DNA of 64,000 nucleotides from contig NZ_JAJQJS010000004.1 in NCBI RefSeq assembly GCF_022828325.1, positions 1 to 64,000 of the forward strand, in the 5' to 3' direction. The translations under genes and the position numbers were made by a program. Under the pieces are notes generated by a model, which was given only the letters and a program-made list of their open reading frames with translations, was not told the DNA's origin and made no database searches. Source of the DNA: Candidatus Nanosynbacter sp. TM7-076 (GTDB taxonomy: Bacteria > Patescibacteriota > Saccharimonadia > Saccharimonadales > Saccharimonadaceae). Each line of letters opens with the position of its first letter. Within the stretch, counting starts at the first letter, position 1. Shown piece after piece: positions 1-8,418 of the stretch.

Positions 1-1
1 A

Positions 2-1315
2 GTCGCCGTCCAAATGCCAGCCGGCGTCAGCTTCCAGTCCATTGCTGCCGGCAGCATCCACACCTGCGCCCTCACCACCCAAAACAAAGCCTACTGCTGG
101 GGGCTGGAACTAGGCGGCGACTCGATCACTGGCTCGCTAACTCCGTTGGCAGTTAGTTCAGCTGGCGTTAATGTGCCAGTTGAGCAATCAGCTAGTCGGT
201 TATATAAATGGAATAATGCCGTTCAGCCAGGAATGCCATTGGCTGCAACCAATGCGGTGGCCACTTTACCAGAAGTTGGCAGTTCGTTCCGGATTAGGGT
301 GGGTCTGACGGCGGACGGCAATAAAACTCTTCAGAACACCACAGTTCCTCCTGGCAACATGAAACTTCGCGCTCAATATGCCAAGAAAACTGCCGCCAGT
401 TGTAGTGCTGTGCCGTCTGGTGATTGGCAAAATATTACTACAAACTCCAGTCTGCGTTATGCTGCCACTGGTCCAGCGCATCAAACAGCCATTAGTGCTA
501 TCTCTGACAATCCAGTGCTGCCCACCAACAGCCACAATTACGTCCACCAATCGATTGTTCGTCCAACAACTGATTCATCGTTAACTTTTACTAATTATCA
601 AGGCATTGAGTCAGGGCAGACTGGTTTATGGGACCTTGTCTTGGCAGATAATGGCTTGGAACAAAACACCAGCTATTGTGTCCGTGTGGTAACCGACACG
701 ACTGCCGCTCCTGGATCTAGTATTGACAGCTACACAACGTATCCAGAATTTAAGACCGCTCCTGGGTCGTTAGACATTCGTTTTAGGGATAATGCTGGCA
801 CTACGGTCGCGAATCCTGTCACGAATTTTGATAATTCCATTATTGGTAGCAGTAGTGTAATTACCAGCGCCCTCTTGTCCAACTCAAGCTCGAAACAAAT
901 TGAAGTTACGAATACACAGACCAGCTCTGGGTGGAGCGTTGTGTTGTCGGCATCTGACGGTGTGACCGCCAAGTGGAAGCGAACTGGCGGCACAGAATCG
1001 TATATGTTCAACGGCACTAATGGTGATCAGGGATTTCTGTCTGTTAATTTTGGGACATCATCTGTCTTAGCTTCGGGCAATTCATTGAGCGGTTCAACTT
1101 GTCAAACATCAGGAATATCAAAGGGTGTTGATTCTCAATTTAAGGTGGGGACTGCTACGGCTAACGGCGTTACATTGATGAGCAGCAGTGGATCAACTGG
1201 TCAATTGGGATGCGCATTTTTGCTACAGAATGTTCGATTAAATCAGACTATTCCAGCATATCAAAAACCAGGAACTTATGAATTGCCAATGACATTAACG
1301 GTAACAGCGCAGTAA
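2..1315 (+). CDS. RCC1-repeat surface protein with WxL-like C-terminal domain (5' partial)
   Basis: The reading frame is open to the left edge of the window, so only the last 437 or so residues are visible. The first 35 match an RCC1-type repeat (SIAAGSIHTCALTTQNKAYC followed by WG). The middle is Thr/Ser-rich with paired cysteines, like immunoglobulin-type spacer modules. The last 180 residues contain GWSVVL and end with NQTIPAYQKPGTYELPM, nearly the same ending as the small protein at 2070-2714, which suggests a shared WxL-like wall-binding module. No transmembrane segment is visible. It is followed after 8 bases by an LANTG-anchored protein. Inferred role: exported adhesin of a surface complex. 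The upstream part is unknown. Confidence 0.75.
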   Translation, partial: VAVQMPAGVSFQSIAAGSIHTCALTTQNKAYCWGLELGGDSITGSLTPLAVSSAGVNVPVEQSASRLYKWNNAVQPGMPLAATNAVATLPEVGSSFRIRVGLTADGNKTLQNTTVPPGNMKLRAQYAKKTAASCSAVPSGDWQNITTNSSLRYAATGPAHQTAISAISDNPVLPTNSHNYVHQSIVRPTTDSSLTFTNYQGIESGQTGLWDLVLADNGLEQNTSYCVRVVTDTTAAPGSSIDSYTTYPEFKTAPGSLDIRFRDNAGTTVANPVTNFDNSIIGSSSVITSALLSNSSSKQIEVTNTQTSSGWSVVLSASDGVTAKWKRTGGTESYMFNGTNGDQGFLSVNFGTSSVLASGNSLSGSTCQTSGISKGVDSQFKVGTATANGVTLMSSSGSTGQLGCAFLLQNVRLNQTIPAYQKPGTYELPMTLTVTAQ

Positions 1316-1323
1316 GGTTGAGT

Positions 1324-2019
1324 ATGAAAAATAGAGTAAAAAAATTATTCATCGCCATAACAATACTAGCTACTTTGAGTAGTCCTTATTCGGCTCTTGC
1401 GGATTCGTCGGCTAATTCTAATTTGTCGCAAGTGATCACTGATTGTACTCATGATTCTCTGGAAAATGGTAGCCAGATGAATGAGTCAATTTGTCCGATT
1501 TTTCTGCCAAAATTCTCTAAATTTGATTTGGTAAATGGGAAAGATTTGTTGGTATATGGTGTTTATGATGCGGTACATACAATAGCTGATCCCGCGACAG
1601 GACAGCACGATTTGAAGGTTGAGTTTAATGGTCGGACTTTTGTTTTGGGACGGGATAGCGAGCTTAAAGTTAACGGAAATATATGGGTGTTGGATTTTTC
1701 AAATTGGCAGAATAATCATCCGGGTGATAATTTTATGCCGCCAGTTCCAGAACATACCTATAACGGTCGTGTTACGACTAAGCTGAAGGATAATGCAACA
1801 TCCCCAGAAGTAGTGCGGATTGCTGATTTTTCATTTACGACTCCGAAAAAGACCACTGAAGATGTTATTGTTATTCCAAAGATTGTTAAAGAGATAAGTA
1901 AGTCTTTGGCTAATACGGGAATTAATTTATGGATGATTATGGCTGCTGGTATTGGTGTAATTGTTGCGGCGTTCATTATGTTATTTATTGTTAAAAAACA
2001 GAAAAAGAGGGATGAATGA
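1324..2019 (+). CDS. LANTG-anchored exported protein
   Basis: A 231-residue protein with an N-terminal signal peptide (MKNRVKKLF then a hydrophobic stretch ending SALA) and a C-terminal sorting tail: LANTG at about residues 195-199, a hydrophobic helix, then the basic tail KKQKKRDE. This is the layout of a sortase substrate, with LAxTG replacing LPxTG. ATG 1324 is preferred over TTG 1318 because TAAGG lies six bases upstream of it. It sits 8 bases after the RCC1/WxL-like gene, so it is probably co-transcribed with it. The central domain is not recognised. In Firmicute WxL loci a small LPxTG protein occupies a similar place, so an anchoring role in the same complex is a reasonable inference. 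Confidence 0.75.
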   Translation: MKNRVKKLFIAITILATLSSPYSALADSSANSNLSQVITDCTHDSLENGSQMNESICPIFLPKFSKFDLVNGKDLLVYGVYDAVHTIADPATGQHDLKVEFNGRTFVLGRDSELKVNGNIWVLDFSNWQNNHPGDNFMPPVPEHTYNGRVTTKLKDNATSPEVVRIADFSFTTPKKTTEDVIVIPKIVKEISKSLANTGINLWMIMAAGIGVIVAAFIMLFIVKKQKKRDE

Positions 2020-2038
2020 AAAAATAAGCATAATAAGT

Positions 2039-2044
2039 TATAAT
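2039..2044 (+). promoter_or_regulatory. -10 element before the small WxL-like gene
   Basis: TATAAT lies 25 bases before ATG 2070, leaving room for a short leader that carries the site AAGGAG at 2059-2064. No convincing -35 was seen. The motif ATAAGCATAATA just upstream recurs before the next gene (2784-2795). Confidence 0.6.
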
Positions 2045-2069
2045 GTAATAAATTAAGTAAGGAGAAAAA

Positions 2070-2714
2070 ATGAAAAAATTAACGTTGTTGATCGTTGCGA
2101 GCGTAGGCGTAGTTGGTCTATTGGGGTTGTATAATATGACAAACTCTTCTGTAGCTAATGCCGCAACTACTGCTAACTCTAAACTCTCTCAGACAATTAA
2201 TCCTGGAGTTTTGAGTACTGATATCCGTGATTCAACGAATTCCTTAGTTAATAATCCAACATTCGCTATGGGCGCTACGACAGTGTCATCTTCATTAGGA
2301 TCGGGAACTGGTGTTTTTGGGAATAACGACAATCGAATTTATGCCGAAAACCCAGGTGCCGCAGATAATGGCTGGACGTTGACACTAAACGTAGCGACTC
2401 CAGGAACTGGTGTTTGGTCTGCAGGCGGTGGAAAACAGTATAAATACAATGGAACCATTAACGAAGGTCGCCTAACAGTTAATCCAGCTGGCGGTACGGT
2501 AACTCCTGTAATTGGTGCAGCTGCAGGTATTACCAAGGGTACTTCTACGACCTTTTCTGGTACTAGCCCCGTAACACTAATGAGCGCTTCAGCGACTGCT
2601 AGTAAAGTATGGGCTGGATATATAACTAATACCTCATTAGCCCAAACCATCCCAGCTGGTCAGGCAGCAGGTACATACGTATTGCCAATGGTTCAAACGA
2701 TTACGGCTCTTTAG
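2070..2714 (+). CDS. Small secreted WxL-like domain protein
   Basis: A 214-residue exported protein. The signal peptide (MKKLTLLIVASVGVVGLLGL) ends at ANA, with likely cleavage before ATTAN. The mature part is one beta-rich domain with the W-x-L triplet GWTLTL near residue 110 and the ending AQTIPAGQAAGTYVLPM, typical of the C-terminal strand of WxL wall-binding domains and shared with the protein ending at 1315. There is no sorting tail and no membrane helix, so attachment would be non-covalent. AAGGAG at 2059-2064 supports the start. A DUF916-like membrane protein follows. The family call rests on motif and context; sequence identity to Firmicute WxL proteins looks low. Confidence 0.7.
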   Translation: MKKLTLLIVASVGVVGLLGLYNMTNSSVANAATTANSKLSQTINPGVLSTDIRDSTNSLVNNPTFAMGATTVSSSLGSGTGVFGNNDNRIYAENPGAADNGWTLTLNVATPGTGVWSAGGGKQYKYNGTINEGRLTVNPAGGTVTPVIGAAAGITKGTSTTFSGTSPVTLMSASATASKVWAGYITNTSLAQTIPAGQAAGTYVLPMVQTITAL

Positions 2715-2733
2715 CGGACTTAAATTGTTAAAC

Positions 2734-2768
2734 GAGAATAGGCATTCTGATGGATGTCTATTCTTTTA
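2734..2768 (+). terminator. Rho-independent terminator
   Basis: The arms GAATAGGCAT (2736-2745) and ATGTCTATTC (2754-2763) form a ten-pair stem with one G-U, followed by TTTT. It separates the small WxL-like gene from the DUF916-like gene. Confidence 0.75.
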
Positions 2769-2781
2769 TGTGCGACATTGA

Positions 2782-2787
2782 TATAAT
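2782..2787 (+). promoter_or_regulatory. -10 element before the DUF916-like gene
   Basis: TATAAT lies after the terminator and 27 bases before ATG 2815. The leader carries a strong ribosome site AAGGAGGG ending at 2812. Confidence 0.6.
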
Positions 2788-2814
2788 AAGCATAATAGGT
2801 TTTTAAGGAGGGAT

Positions 2815-3804
2815 ATGAAGAATTCGTTGTGGAGTAAAGTTATTGGAGTGGCGATGATTGCAGGGCTGATTTTGCCTATGTCGGTGTCTGCTAATGGTAT
2901 TGGTGGTCGACCAGCAAATCCTGATCCGAATAATCCCAGGACAAGCTCAATTTTCATCTATAATCTTTCTGGTGGCGCTTCGAAATCTGACCAATTGTAT
3001 GTTCAAAACGGGTCTGATAAAGAAGAAACGATTGAAGTTTATTCGGTTGACGGTACGGTTACGACGACTGGTGATATGACTTGCAAAGAGAAGTCGGAGG
3101 ATAAAGTTGGTGCGGGCAAGTGGGTTTCTGTCTCTAAAAAAGAGGTGACTCTTGGTGCGAACGAGAACACGCTTGTTGATTTTACGGTAAATGTTCCAAG
3201 CAAAGCAGATGTTGGCGAGCATAATGCATGTATGGTTGTTCAGCGGAAGGCTAAGCAGTCGTCAAATAATGCTGGCGGCATTCAAGTTCAGACTCGTCAG
3301 GCTATCCGTATGGCAATAACCGTTCCTGGCGATATTCACCGTGACGTGACGATTGAGAAGTTTAATGTTAAGAATTCTAACAGCAGTCAATTGTATGAAA
3401 TCGCCTTAAAAAATTCTGGCAATGTGTCGGCTGATGTTGACGTAAAGCTGGTTGTGAAAGACCCGATGGGGAATGTTGTTTATAAAAACGGTGGCGTGAA
3501 CGCGATGATTGCGAATGAAACGCGGCAGTTTAATTTTGATAGCAATTTGGCGCCATTTTGGGGTGGAAAATATAAAGTAGAGTTGTCGATTTCCTATAAA
3601 AAGAAGGCTGGCGAGTGGGGAATTAGTCAGGATAAAAATGAGCTAATCACAAAAACCGCCGAACCAAAAGAATTGTTCTTCTGGCCATCAACTACAGCGT
3701 TAATGATGATTGGCGGCGGAATACTTTTGTTCATTATTTTGATAGTGATAATTATCATAAAATCAAAGCGGAACAAAAAAACTGTTCAATTTAAAAAACG
3801 TTGA
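2815..3804 (+). CDS. DUF916-like membrane-anchored surface protein (WxL-partner type)
   Basis: A 329-residue protein. The signal peptide ends at SVSANG. Two beta-sandwich regions follow: residues about 25-150 (TSSIFIYNLSGGASKSDQLY, then a NGSDKEETIEVY strand pattern) and about 160-265 with the conserved turn LKNSGNVSADV. A single C-terminal helix (residues about 285-312) is followed by a basic tail, KSKRNKKTVQFKKR. This order (exported, two Ig-like domains, one membrane helix, cytoplasmic basic tail) is that of the DUF916/DUF3324 proteins that partner WxL proteins. The start has a strong AAGGAGG site. It has its own promoter and follows a WxL-like gene. Inferred role: membrane anchor of a surface complex. 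Confidence 0.7.
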   Translation: MKNSLWSKVIGVAMIAGLILPMSVSANGIGGRPANPDPNNPRTSSIFIYNLSGGASKSDQLYVQNGSDKEETIEVYSVDGTVTTTGDMTCKEKSEDKVGAGKWVSVSKKEVTLGANENTLVDFTVNVPSKADVGEHNACMVVQRKAKQSSNNAGGIQVQTRQAIRMAITVPGDIHRDVTIEKFNVKNSNSSQLYEIALKNSGNVSADVDVKLVVKDPMGNVVYKNGGVNAMIANETRQFNFDSNLAPFWGGKYKVELSISYKKKAGEWGISQDKNELITKTAEPKELFFWPSTTALMMIGGGILLFIILIVIIIIKSKRNKKTVQFKKR

Positions 3805-3833
3805 GTTTATGAAAAAAGTGATAGAATAGATGT

Positions 3834-4520
3834 ATGAAGAAAAGTTCTCTGATTAGAGCGTTTTTGAGCATTGTAATCGTGGCGCTCGGTGGGGTTTTAC
3901 TACTGAAAAACCTCGAAGTTATTAACATTAGCTGGGACATTTTCTGGGGTACAGTTTGGGCTGCAGGATTTGTATTATCTGGGCTGGTGAATATATTCAA
4001 TTATCGAAATAAAACGGCGTGGATTTGGGGATTATTGCTGGTTGCGATTGGCGTTCTGATTGGCTTCAATTCTTACGGAATAGTTGACGTTAGTATTTGG
4101 AAGGTATTTTGGCCTGTAGTTTTGATTGCTGCTGGTTTGGCAATGATGTTCAATACTAGCCCTAAGGGTGTTAAGCGCTCCAAAAAGTTGGACAAAGACG
4201 GAGCAGGTAATGAGAAAATTGCTTGTTTTTGGGGCGAAGAAGACTCTGTAAAAGGTGATTATACTGGCGGTTCGTTGGTTGCGATATTTGGTGGCGTGGA
4301 TTTGGATTTGCGTCAAGCAAAGATTAAAGACGGTTCTGTGATTGAAATTTTTACATTTTGCGGTGGCGTTAATATTACTTTGCCAGACGATGTGATTATC
4401 GAGAACGAAGTACGCGGATTTTTGGGTGGAACTGATGATAAAACTCTACCTAAAGATTCTGCGAAAAAGACTCTATATCTGAAGGGTGAGTGTATTTTAG
4501 GCGGTCTGGAAATTAAATAA
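3834..4520 (+). CDS. LiaF/LiaI-like envelope-stress membrane protein
   Basis: A 228-residue protein with four hydrophobic segments in the first 110 residues (LiaI/LiaF-type, GGVLLLKNLEVI motif) and a soluble C-terminal domain with repeated short beta turns (IFGGVDLDLRQAKI, FCGGVNITLPDDV, LGGLEIK) typical of LiaF-like cell-wall-active-antibiotic response proteins. In Firmicutes, LiaF modulates a cell-envelope stress kinase; no liaSR pair is adjacent here. TAGAAT at 3822-3827 lies six bases before the ATG and no ribosome site is visible, so the mRNA is probably leaderless. It closes the surface-protein locus. Confidence 0.75.
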   Translation: MKKSSLIRAFLSIVIVALGGVLLLKNLEVINISWDIFWGTVWAAGFVLSGLVNIFNYRNKTAWIWGLLLVAIGVLIGFNSYGIVDVSIWKVFWPVVLIAAGLAMMFNTSPKGVKRSKKLDKDGAGNEKIACFWGEEDSVKGDYTGGSLVAIFGGVDLDLRQAKIKDGSVIEIFTFCGGVNITLPDDVIIENEVRGFLGGTDDKTLPKDSAKKTLYLKGECILGGLEIK

Positions 4521-4525
4521 AGTTC

Positions 4526-4554
4526 TTGGGATTTTGATGAAAACGCGCTACAAT
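4526..4554 (+). promoter_or_regulatory. Promoter of the T-box/ileS operon
   Basis: TTGGGA (4526-4531) and TACAAT (4549-4554) are separated by 17 bases, predicting a transcript start near 4561. The -10 lies in the loop of the hairpin at 4539-4571. Confidence 0.55.
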
Positions 4555-4571
4555 AACAGTAGGGCGTTTTC
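4539..4571 (+). terminator. Possible terminator hairpin after the LiaF-like gene
   Basis: GAAAACGC (4539-4546) pairs perfectly with GCGTTTTC (4564-4571). The T run is inside the stem, so termination strength is uncertain. The loop contains the -10 of the downstream promoter. A similar hairpin lies at 51850-51878. Confidence 0.4.
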
Positions 4572-4789
4572 GCGTATGTTGAATTGGCGTGAAATGAGCG
4601 GTTATCAGCCGTGAAGTCTGCGGGAAGAAATCGACATAAAGTCGAGATTAGAACCTGCCGTGAGCTTGCGTAAATAGCAAATAAAGAGCTGAAAGAATCA
4701 CTTCTTTTGGAATCGAGATGGTACCGTCCGCATAAAACACCTGAGCGGATTCTCGAAGTCAAAAGAGGTGATTTTAATTTAGGAGAATT
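4561..4789 (+). ncRNA. T-box riboswitch leader of the ileS operon, probably translational
   Basis: The 3' part forms a textbook T-box antiterminator/antisequestrator. Helix A1 is TCGAGA 4713-4718 with TCTCGA 4751-4756; the seven-base bulge is TGGTACC 4719-4725; helix A2 is GTCCGC 4726-4731 with GCGGAT 4745-4750. The TGGT would pair with ACCA, the expected end of tRNA-Ile. An ATC (Ile) triplet at 4604-4606 lies in a small hairpin loop (CGG/CCG), compatible with a short specifier stem. ATTCTC (4749-4754) can instead pair with GAGAAT (4783-4788), which covers the ribosome site AGGAG, giving an OFF state for translation. An outer 12-pair stem (4697-4708 with 4761-4772) followed by TTT could also terminate transcription. 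Confidence 0.85.
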
Positions 4790-5488
4790 ATGACAAAAAC
4801 AGCATATTATCCACCAGAATACAGAAAGAAAGAATTTAATTGTGCACACTGTAAGGTATTTGCACATCAAACATGGATCAGTAATTTGTGTGGCGAACTA
4901 GTTAATGTGATGACTCTCAATTTACCCTATAATCCTAGTGAGGAGCTCTTGCCGTCAGATTTATTTGCCGCATCAAAATGTACACATTGTAATAAATGGT
5001 CTATCTGGATTGAGGAGTCTTTAGTTTATCCGGCACAAATTACAGTGGAAGACCCGAATGATGATATGCCGGATGAGGTTAAAAAACTATATAGAGAATC
5101 AGCTCAAGTTTTGTCTATTTCACCACGTGCGGCTGCAGCACTGCTGAGACTAGGATTGCAGATATTTCTCGGTGCTGTGGGGGGTGACGGTAAAAATATA
5201 AATGATGATATAAAGAAAATAGTTGCGTTGGGTGTTGAACCTGAAACACAAAGGGCTCTAGATATTCTAAGGGTGTTTGGTAATAGTGGAGCTCACCCTG
5301 GGGAGATTAAGCTTGATGAAGATCCTGACCTGGTGCACAAAATGTATGGGCTAATGAACTATGTTACCGACAGGCTTATTACCCAGGAGAATCAGATAAA
5401 TGAATTATTTGAAGGTTTGCCAGAGGGAATTAAAGATCAGATTGAATCACGAGATAGTAAAAATAAGAATAAGGAGAAATTGCAATGA
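4790..5488 (+). CDS. DUF4145-domain protein with zinc-knuckle N-terminus
   Basis: A 232-residue soluble protein. The N-terminus has two CxxC pairs (C18/C21 and C64/C67), likely one zinc site. Residues about 100-200 match DUF4145: SPRAAAALLRLGLQ, a charged helix pair, then FGNSGAHPGE. DUF4145 occurs alone or fused in restriction and defence proteins; its biochemical role is not settled. Here it is the first gene after an Ile-type T-box and its stop overlaps the ileS start (ATGA at 5485-5488), so it is co-regulated with isoleucyl-tRNA synthetase. The start follows AGGAG at 4781-4785, the site the T-box would mask. Whether it acts with ileS or is an inserted passenger is unknown. Confidence 0.8.
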   Translation: MTKTAYYPPEYRKKEFNCAHCKVFAHQTWISNLCGELVNVMTLNLPYNPSEELLPSDLFAASKCTHCNKWSIWIEESLVYPAQITVEDPNDDMPDEVKKLYRESAQVLSISPRAAAALLRLGLQIFLGAVGGDGKNINDDIKKIVALGVEPETQRALDILRVFGNSGAHPGEIKLDEDPDLVHKMYGLMNYVTDRLITQENQINELFEGLPEGIKDQIESRDSKNKNKEKLQ

Positions 5489-8394
5489 AATTCAAACATG
5501 GAACACGTCGTCGAGCTGCAGAATATGAGAAAGATTGGGTGCAGCGATGGAAAGATGACGACACATTTAACAAGTCGGTCGCGCAACGTCCCGCTGATAA
5601 TTCTTGGGTTTTTTATGACGGTCCTCCGTTTTTGACGGGAACGCCACACCACGGACATTTGTTGGTCAGTACTGTGAAGGATACGATGGGACGATTTCAC
5701 ACAATGAAAGGTCAGCGAGTTGAGCGCCGTTGGGGTTGGGATTGTCACGGACTGCCAGCGGAGGTTTACGTCGAAAAAACGCTAGGCATTTCTAACAAAA
5801 AAGAGATTGGCACGAAAATTAGCGTTTCAGACTATGTCAAGGAATGTCGAGCGGCTATGGTGCGAACTGGCACTGAGTGGGAAGACACGATTGAGCGAAT
5901 TGGACGTTGGGTCGAGTTTAAGGGCGCTTATAAAACCATGGATAATAATTACATGGAATCTGTTTGGTGGGCGTTCAAGAGACTTTACGAAGAAGGCAAA
6001 ATCTATGAAGGCGAAAAGATTTTGGTCTATTGCACAAAGGACGCGACGCCAATTTCTAAGAGTGAAGTGGCTATGGAGAATAGTTATCAAATGGACACCG
6101 ACCCGAGCTTGTTCGTCTACTTTAAGCTGGAGGATGAGGATGAGTATTTGCTTGCATGGACGACAACGCCGTGGACTTTGCCGGCAAATATGGTCTTGGC
6201 GGTAAATCAAGACGTTGATTATTCTTTGGTGGCGTACGGCGATAAAAAGTTTTACGTTGCGAGCGACCGTGTTGAGAAAGTTATGACGGATGAAAAACAT
6301 CAGCCGCTGGAATATTCAATTGTTAAGACGATTAAAGGTTCTGAATTGGTGGGTAAAAGATTCGAGCCGCTATTCGAAAATCGTGGGCCGGCTGCGCATA
6401 AGATTCTTCATGCCGATTTTGTGACGACTGAGGATGGTACGGGAATTGTTCATATTGCGCCAGCTTACGGGGAGGACGATTATGAATTGTGTCGAAAAAA
6501 TGACGTTCCAGTACTGTCGTTGGTCGATGGCGATGGAAATTACACAGAGGGCAGGTGGCTGGGTCGCAATATCTGGGAGGTGAATAAAGAGATAGCGAAG
6601 ACTTTACTGGAAGAGGGTCGGGCGCTGAAAATTGAATATATTCGCCACGAATATCCGCATTGTCATCGATGTGGCACGAAATTGATGTACCGTGCTCACC
6701 CAAGTTGGTTTATGGATATTCAGAGCCAGAAAAAGGAAATGTTGGAGGCGAACGAGCAAACAAGCTGGACGCCAGATAATCTGAGGACTGGACGATTCCA
6801 TAACATCATCGAGCAGGCGCCAGATTGGAATTTGAGCCGCGATCGTTATTGGGCAACACCAATTCCAGTGTGGAAGGGCGTGAAAAATGATGGCACGGAA
6901 GTAGTGAAGGTGATTGGAAGCTTTGCAGAATTTGAAGAAGTTACGGGTCGCAAGTTGGACGATTATCATTTGCCGCAAGTTATGGACGTTACGTTTGAGT
7001 GCGACGGCGCAGAAATGCATCACATTGGTAAAGTTTTGGACTGTTGGTTTGAGTCTGGCTCGATGCCGTTTGCTCAATTCCATTATCCATTTGAGAACAA
7101 GGAAAAATTTGAAACAAGTTTTCCGGCTGACTTTATCATTGAAGCGATTGATCAAACTCGTGGCTGGTTTTATAGTTTAACGGCGGTAAACGTGGCTTTG
7201 TTTGGTAAATCTCCATGGAAGAATTTGATTTGTACTGGATTTATCAATGCTGCCGACGGTAAAAAAATGAGCAAGAAGCTAAAGAATTATACCGATCCGA
7301 TGGAATTGATGAATAAGACTTCGGCCGACAGCTTCCGATTCTTGATGCTTTCAAGTCCACTAACAAACGGCGAAAACTTTGCCTTGGCAGATAAGGACGT
7401 GATGGATGTAGCGCGTAAGCTTGGTATGATCTGGAATATGTACGACTTCTTCACGATGTATGCTGAAGTTGATGGCTGGGAGTTTAATGGCGATTTGTCA
7501 GATCCGCTTCACGATTTAACAAATCCGTTGGATATTTGGATTGTGTCGAGGTTGCATCAATTGATAACAGAGGTCGAGCGAGGTCTTAATAATTACAATC
7601 TTCAGGATGCAACTAAGCCGATCTTGCCATTCTTAGACGACGCAAGTAACTGGTATGTTCGACGTAGTCGTCGTCGCTTCTGGAAATCTGAAGATGACGG
7701 TGATAAAAATGACGCTTACCGCACGCTCCATTATGTTTTGGTGCGACTCAGTTATATGCTAGCGCCGTTTACGCCATTCTTAGCGGAAGAATTGTACCAT
7801 AATTTGACGGGTGATAACGAGTCGATTCATCTTAAAGATTGGTTGCCGGCTGGTAAAATAGATAATTCAATGCTACGCGACATGAATGCGTTGCGTACTG
7901 CGGTGAATGATGGCTTGTCGAAGCGCGCATCGGAGGGAATTAAGGTGCGTCAGCCGTTGGCATCTGTGAAACTTATCAACACTATTTCTCAAGATACGCC
8001 AGCGGAAGTTGCACAATTCTTGATTGATATCGCTAAAGATGAATTGAACGTGAAATCGGTTGAAATTGTTACAGATTCAGAGTCTGAGCCGGCGCAACCG
8101 AGTGTTGTTTATGACTTAACAATCACCCCTGAATTAAAGCGCGAAGGCTTGATGCGTGAAATCATTCGCCACGTTCAAAGCGCACGCAAGCAGGCTGGTT
8201 TACAGATAGATGATCGAATTGTACTGAGTATTTCCAGTGACGATTCTGAGATATCTCAAGCTATCGACGCTTTCGCTGACGTCATTAAATCTGAAACTCT
8301 TGCTGTGGAATTAAATTCTGCAGTCGATGAATCGGAAAAATATGATGCCAAAATCGAGGGTAAATTGGCGGAAATTTCCTTGAAAAAGGCGTAA
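5485..8394 (+). CDS. ileS: Isoleucyl-tRNA synthetase
   Basis: A 969-residue class Ia synthetase charging tRNA-Ile. The HIGH-type motif is HHGH at residues 55-58 after DGPPFLTGTP, and KMSKK is at 594-598. The editing domain lies between (WTTTPWTLPANMVL near 225), and a C-terminal anticodon-binding region follows from about 650. The sequence WNLSRDRYWATPIPVW and the lack of a terminal zinc finger resemble the type 2 (eukaryote-like) IleRS, some of which resist mupirocin; that assignment is inference. The start is supported by AAGGAG, and the first base overlaps the DUF4145 stop. It is controlled by the T-box upstream of that gene. Confidence 0.97.
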   Translation: MKFKHGTRRRAAEYEKDWVQRWKDDDTFNKSVAQRPADNSWVFYDGPPFLTGTPHHGHLLVSTVKDTMGRFHTMKGQRVERRWGWDCHGLPAEVYVEKTLGISNKKEIGTKISVSDYVKECRAAMVRTGTEWEDTIERIGRWVEFKGAYKTMDNNYMESVWWAFKRLYEEGKIYEGEKILVYCTKDATPISKSEVAMENSYQMDTDPSLFVYFKLEDEDEYLLAWTTTPWTLPANMVLAVNQDVDYSLVAYGDKKFYVASDRVEKVMTDEKHQPLEYSIVKTIKGSELVGKRFEPLFENRGPAAHKILHADFVTTEDGTGIVHIAPAYGEDDYELCRKNDVPVLSLVDGDGNYTEGRWLGRNIWEVNKEIAKTLLEEGRALKIEYIRHEYPHCHRCGTKLMYRAHPSWFMDIQSQKKEMLEANEQTSWTPDNLRTGRFHNIIEQAPDWNLSRDRYWATPIPVWKGVKNDGTEVVKVIGSFAEFEEVTGRKLDDYHLPQVMDVTFECDGAEMHHIGKVLDCWFESGSMPFAQFHYPFENKEKFETSFPADFIIEAIDQTRGWFYSLTAVNVALFGKSPWKNLICTGFINAADGKKMSKKLKNYTDPMELMNKTSADSFRFLMLSSPLTNGENFALADKDVMDVARKLGMIWNMYDFFTMYAEVDGWEFNGDLSDPLHDLTNPLDIWIVSRLHQLITEVERGLNNYNLQDATKPILPFLDDASNWYVRRSRRRFWKSEDDGDKNDAYRTLHYVLVRLSYMLAPFTPFLAEELYHNLTGDNESIHLKDWLPAGKIDNSMLRDMNALRTAVNDGLSKRASEGIKVRQPLASVKLINTISQDTPAEVAQFLIDIAKDELNVKSVEIVTDSESEPAQPSVVYDLTITPELKREGLMREIIRHVQSARKQAGLQIDDRIVLSISSDDSEISQAIDAFADVIKSETLAVELNSAVDESEKYDAKIEGKLAEISLKKA

Positions 8395-8418
8395 AAAACC
8401 AAGTTATAACGTCTATGC

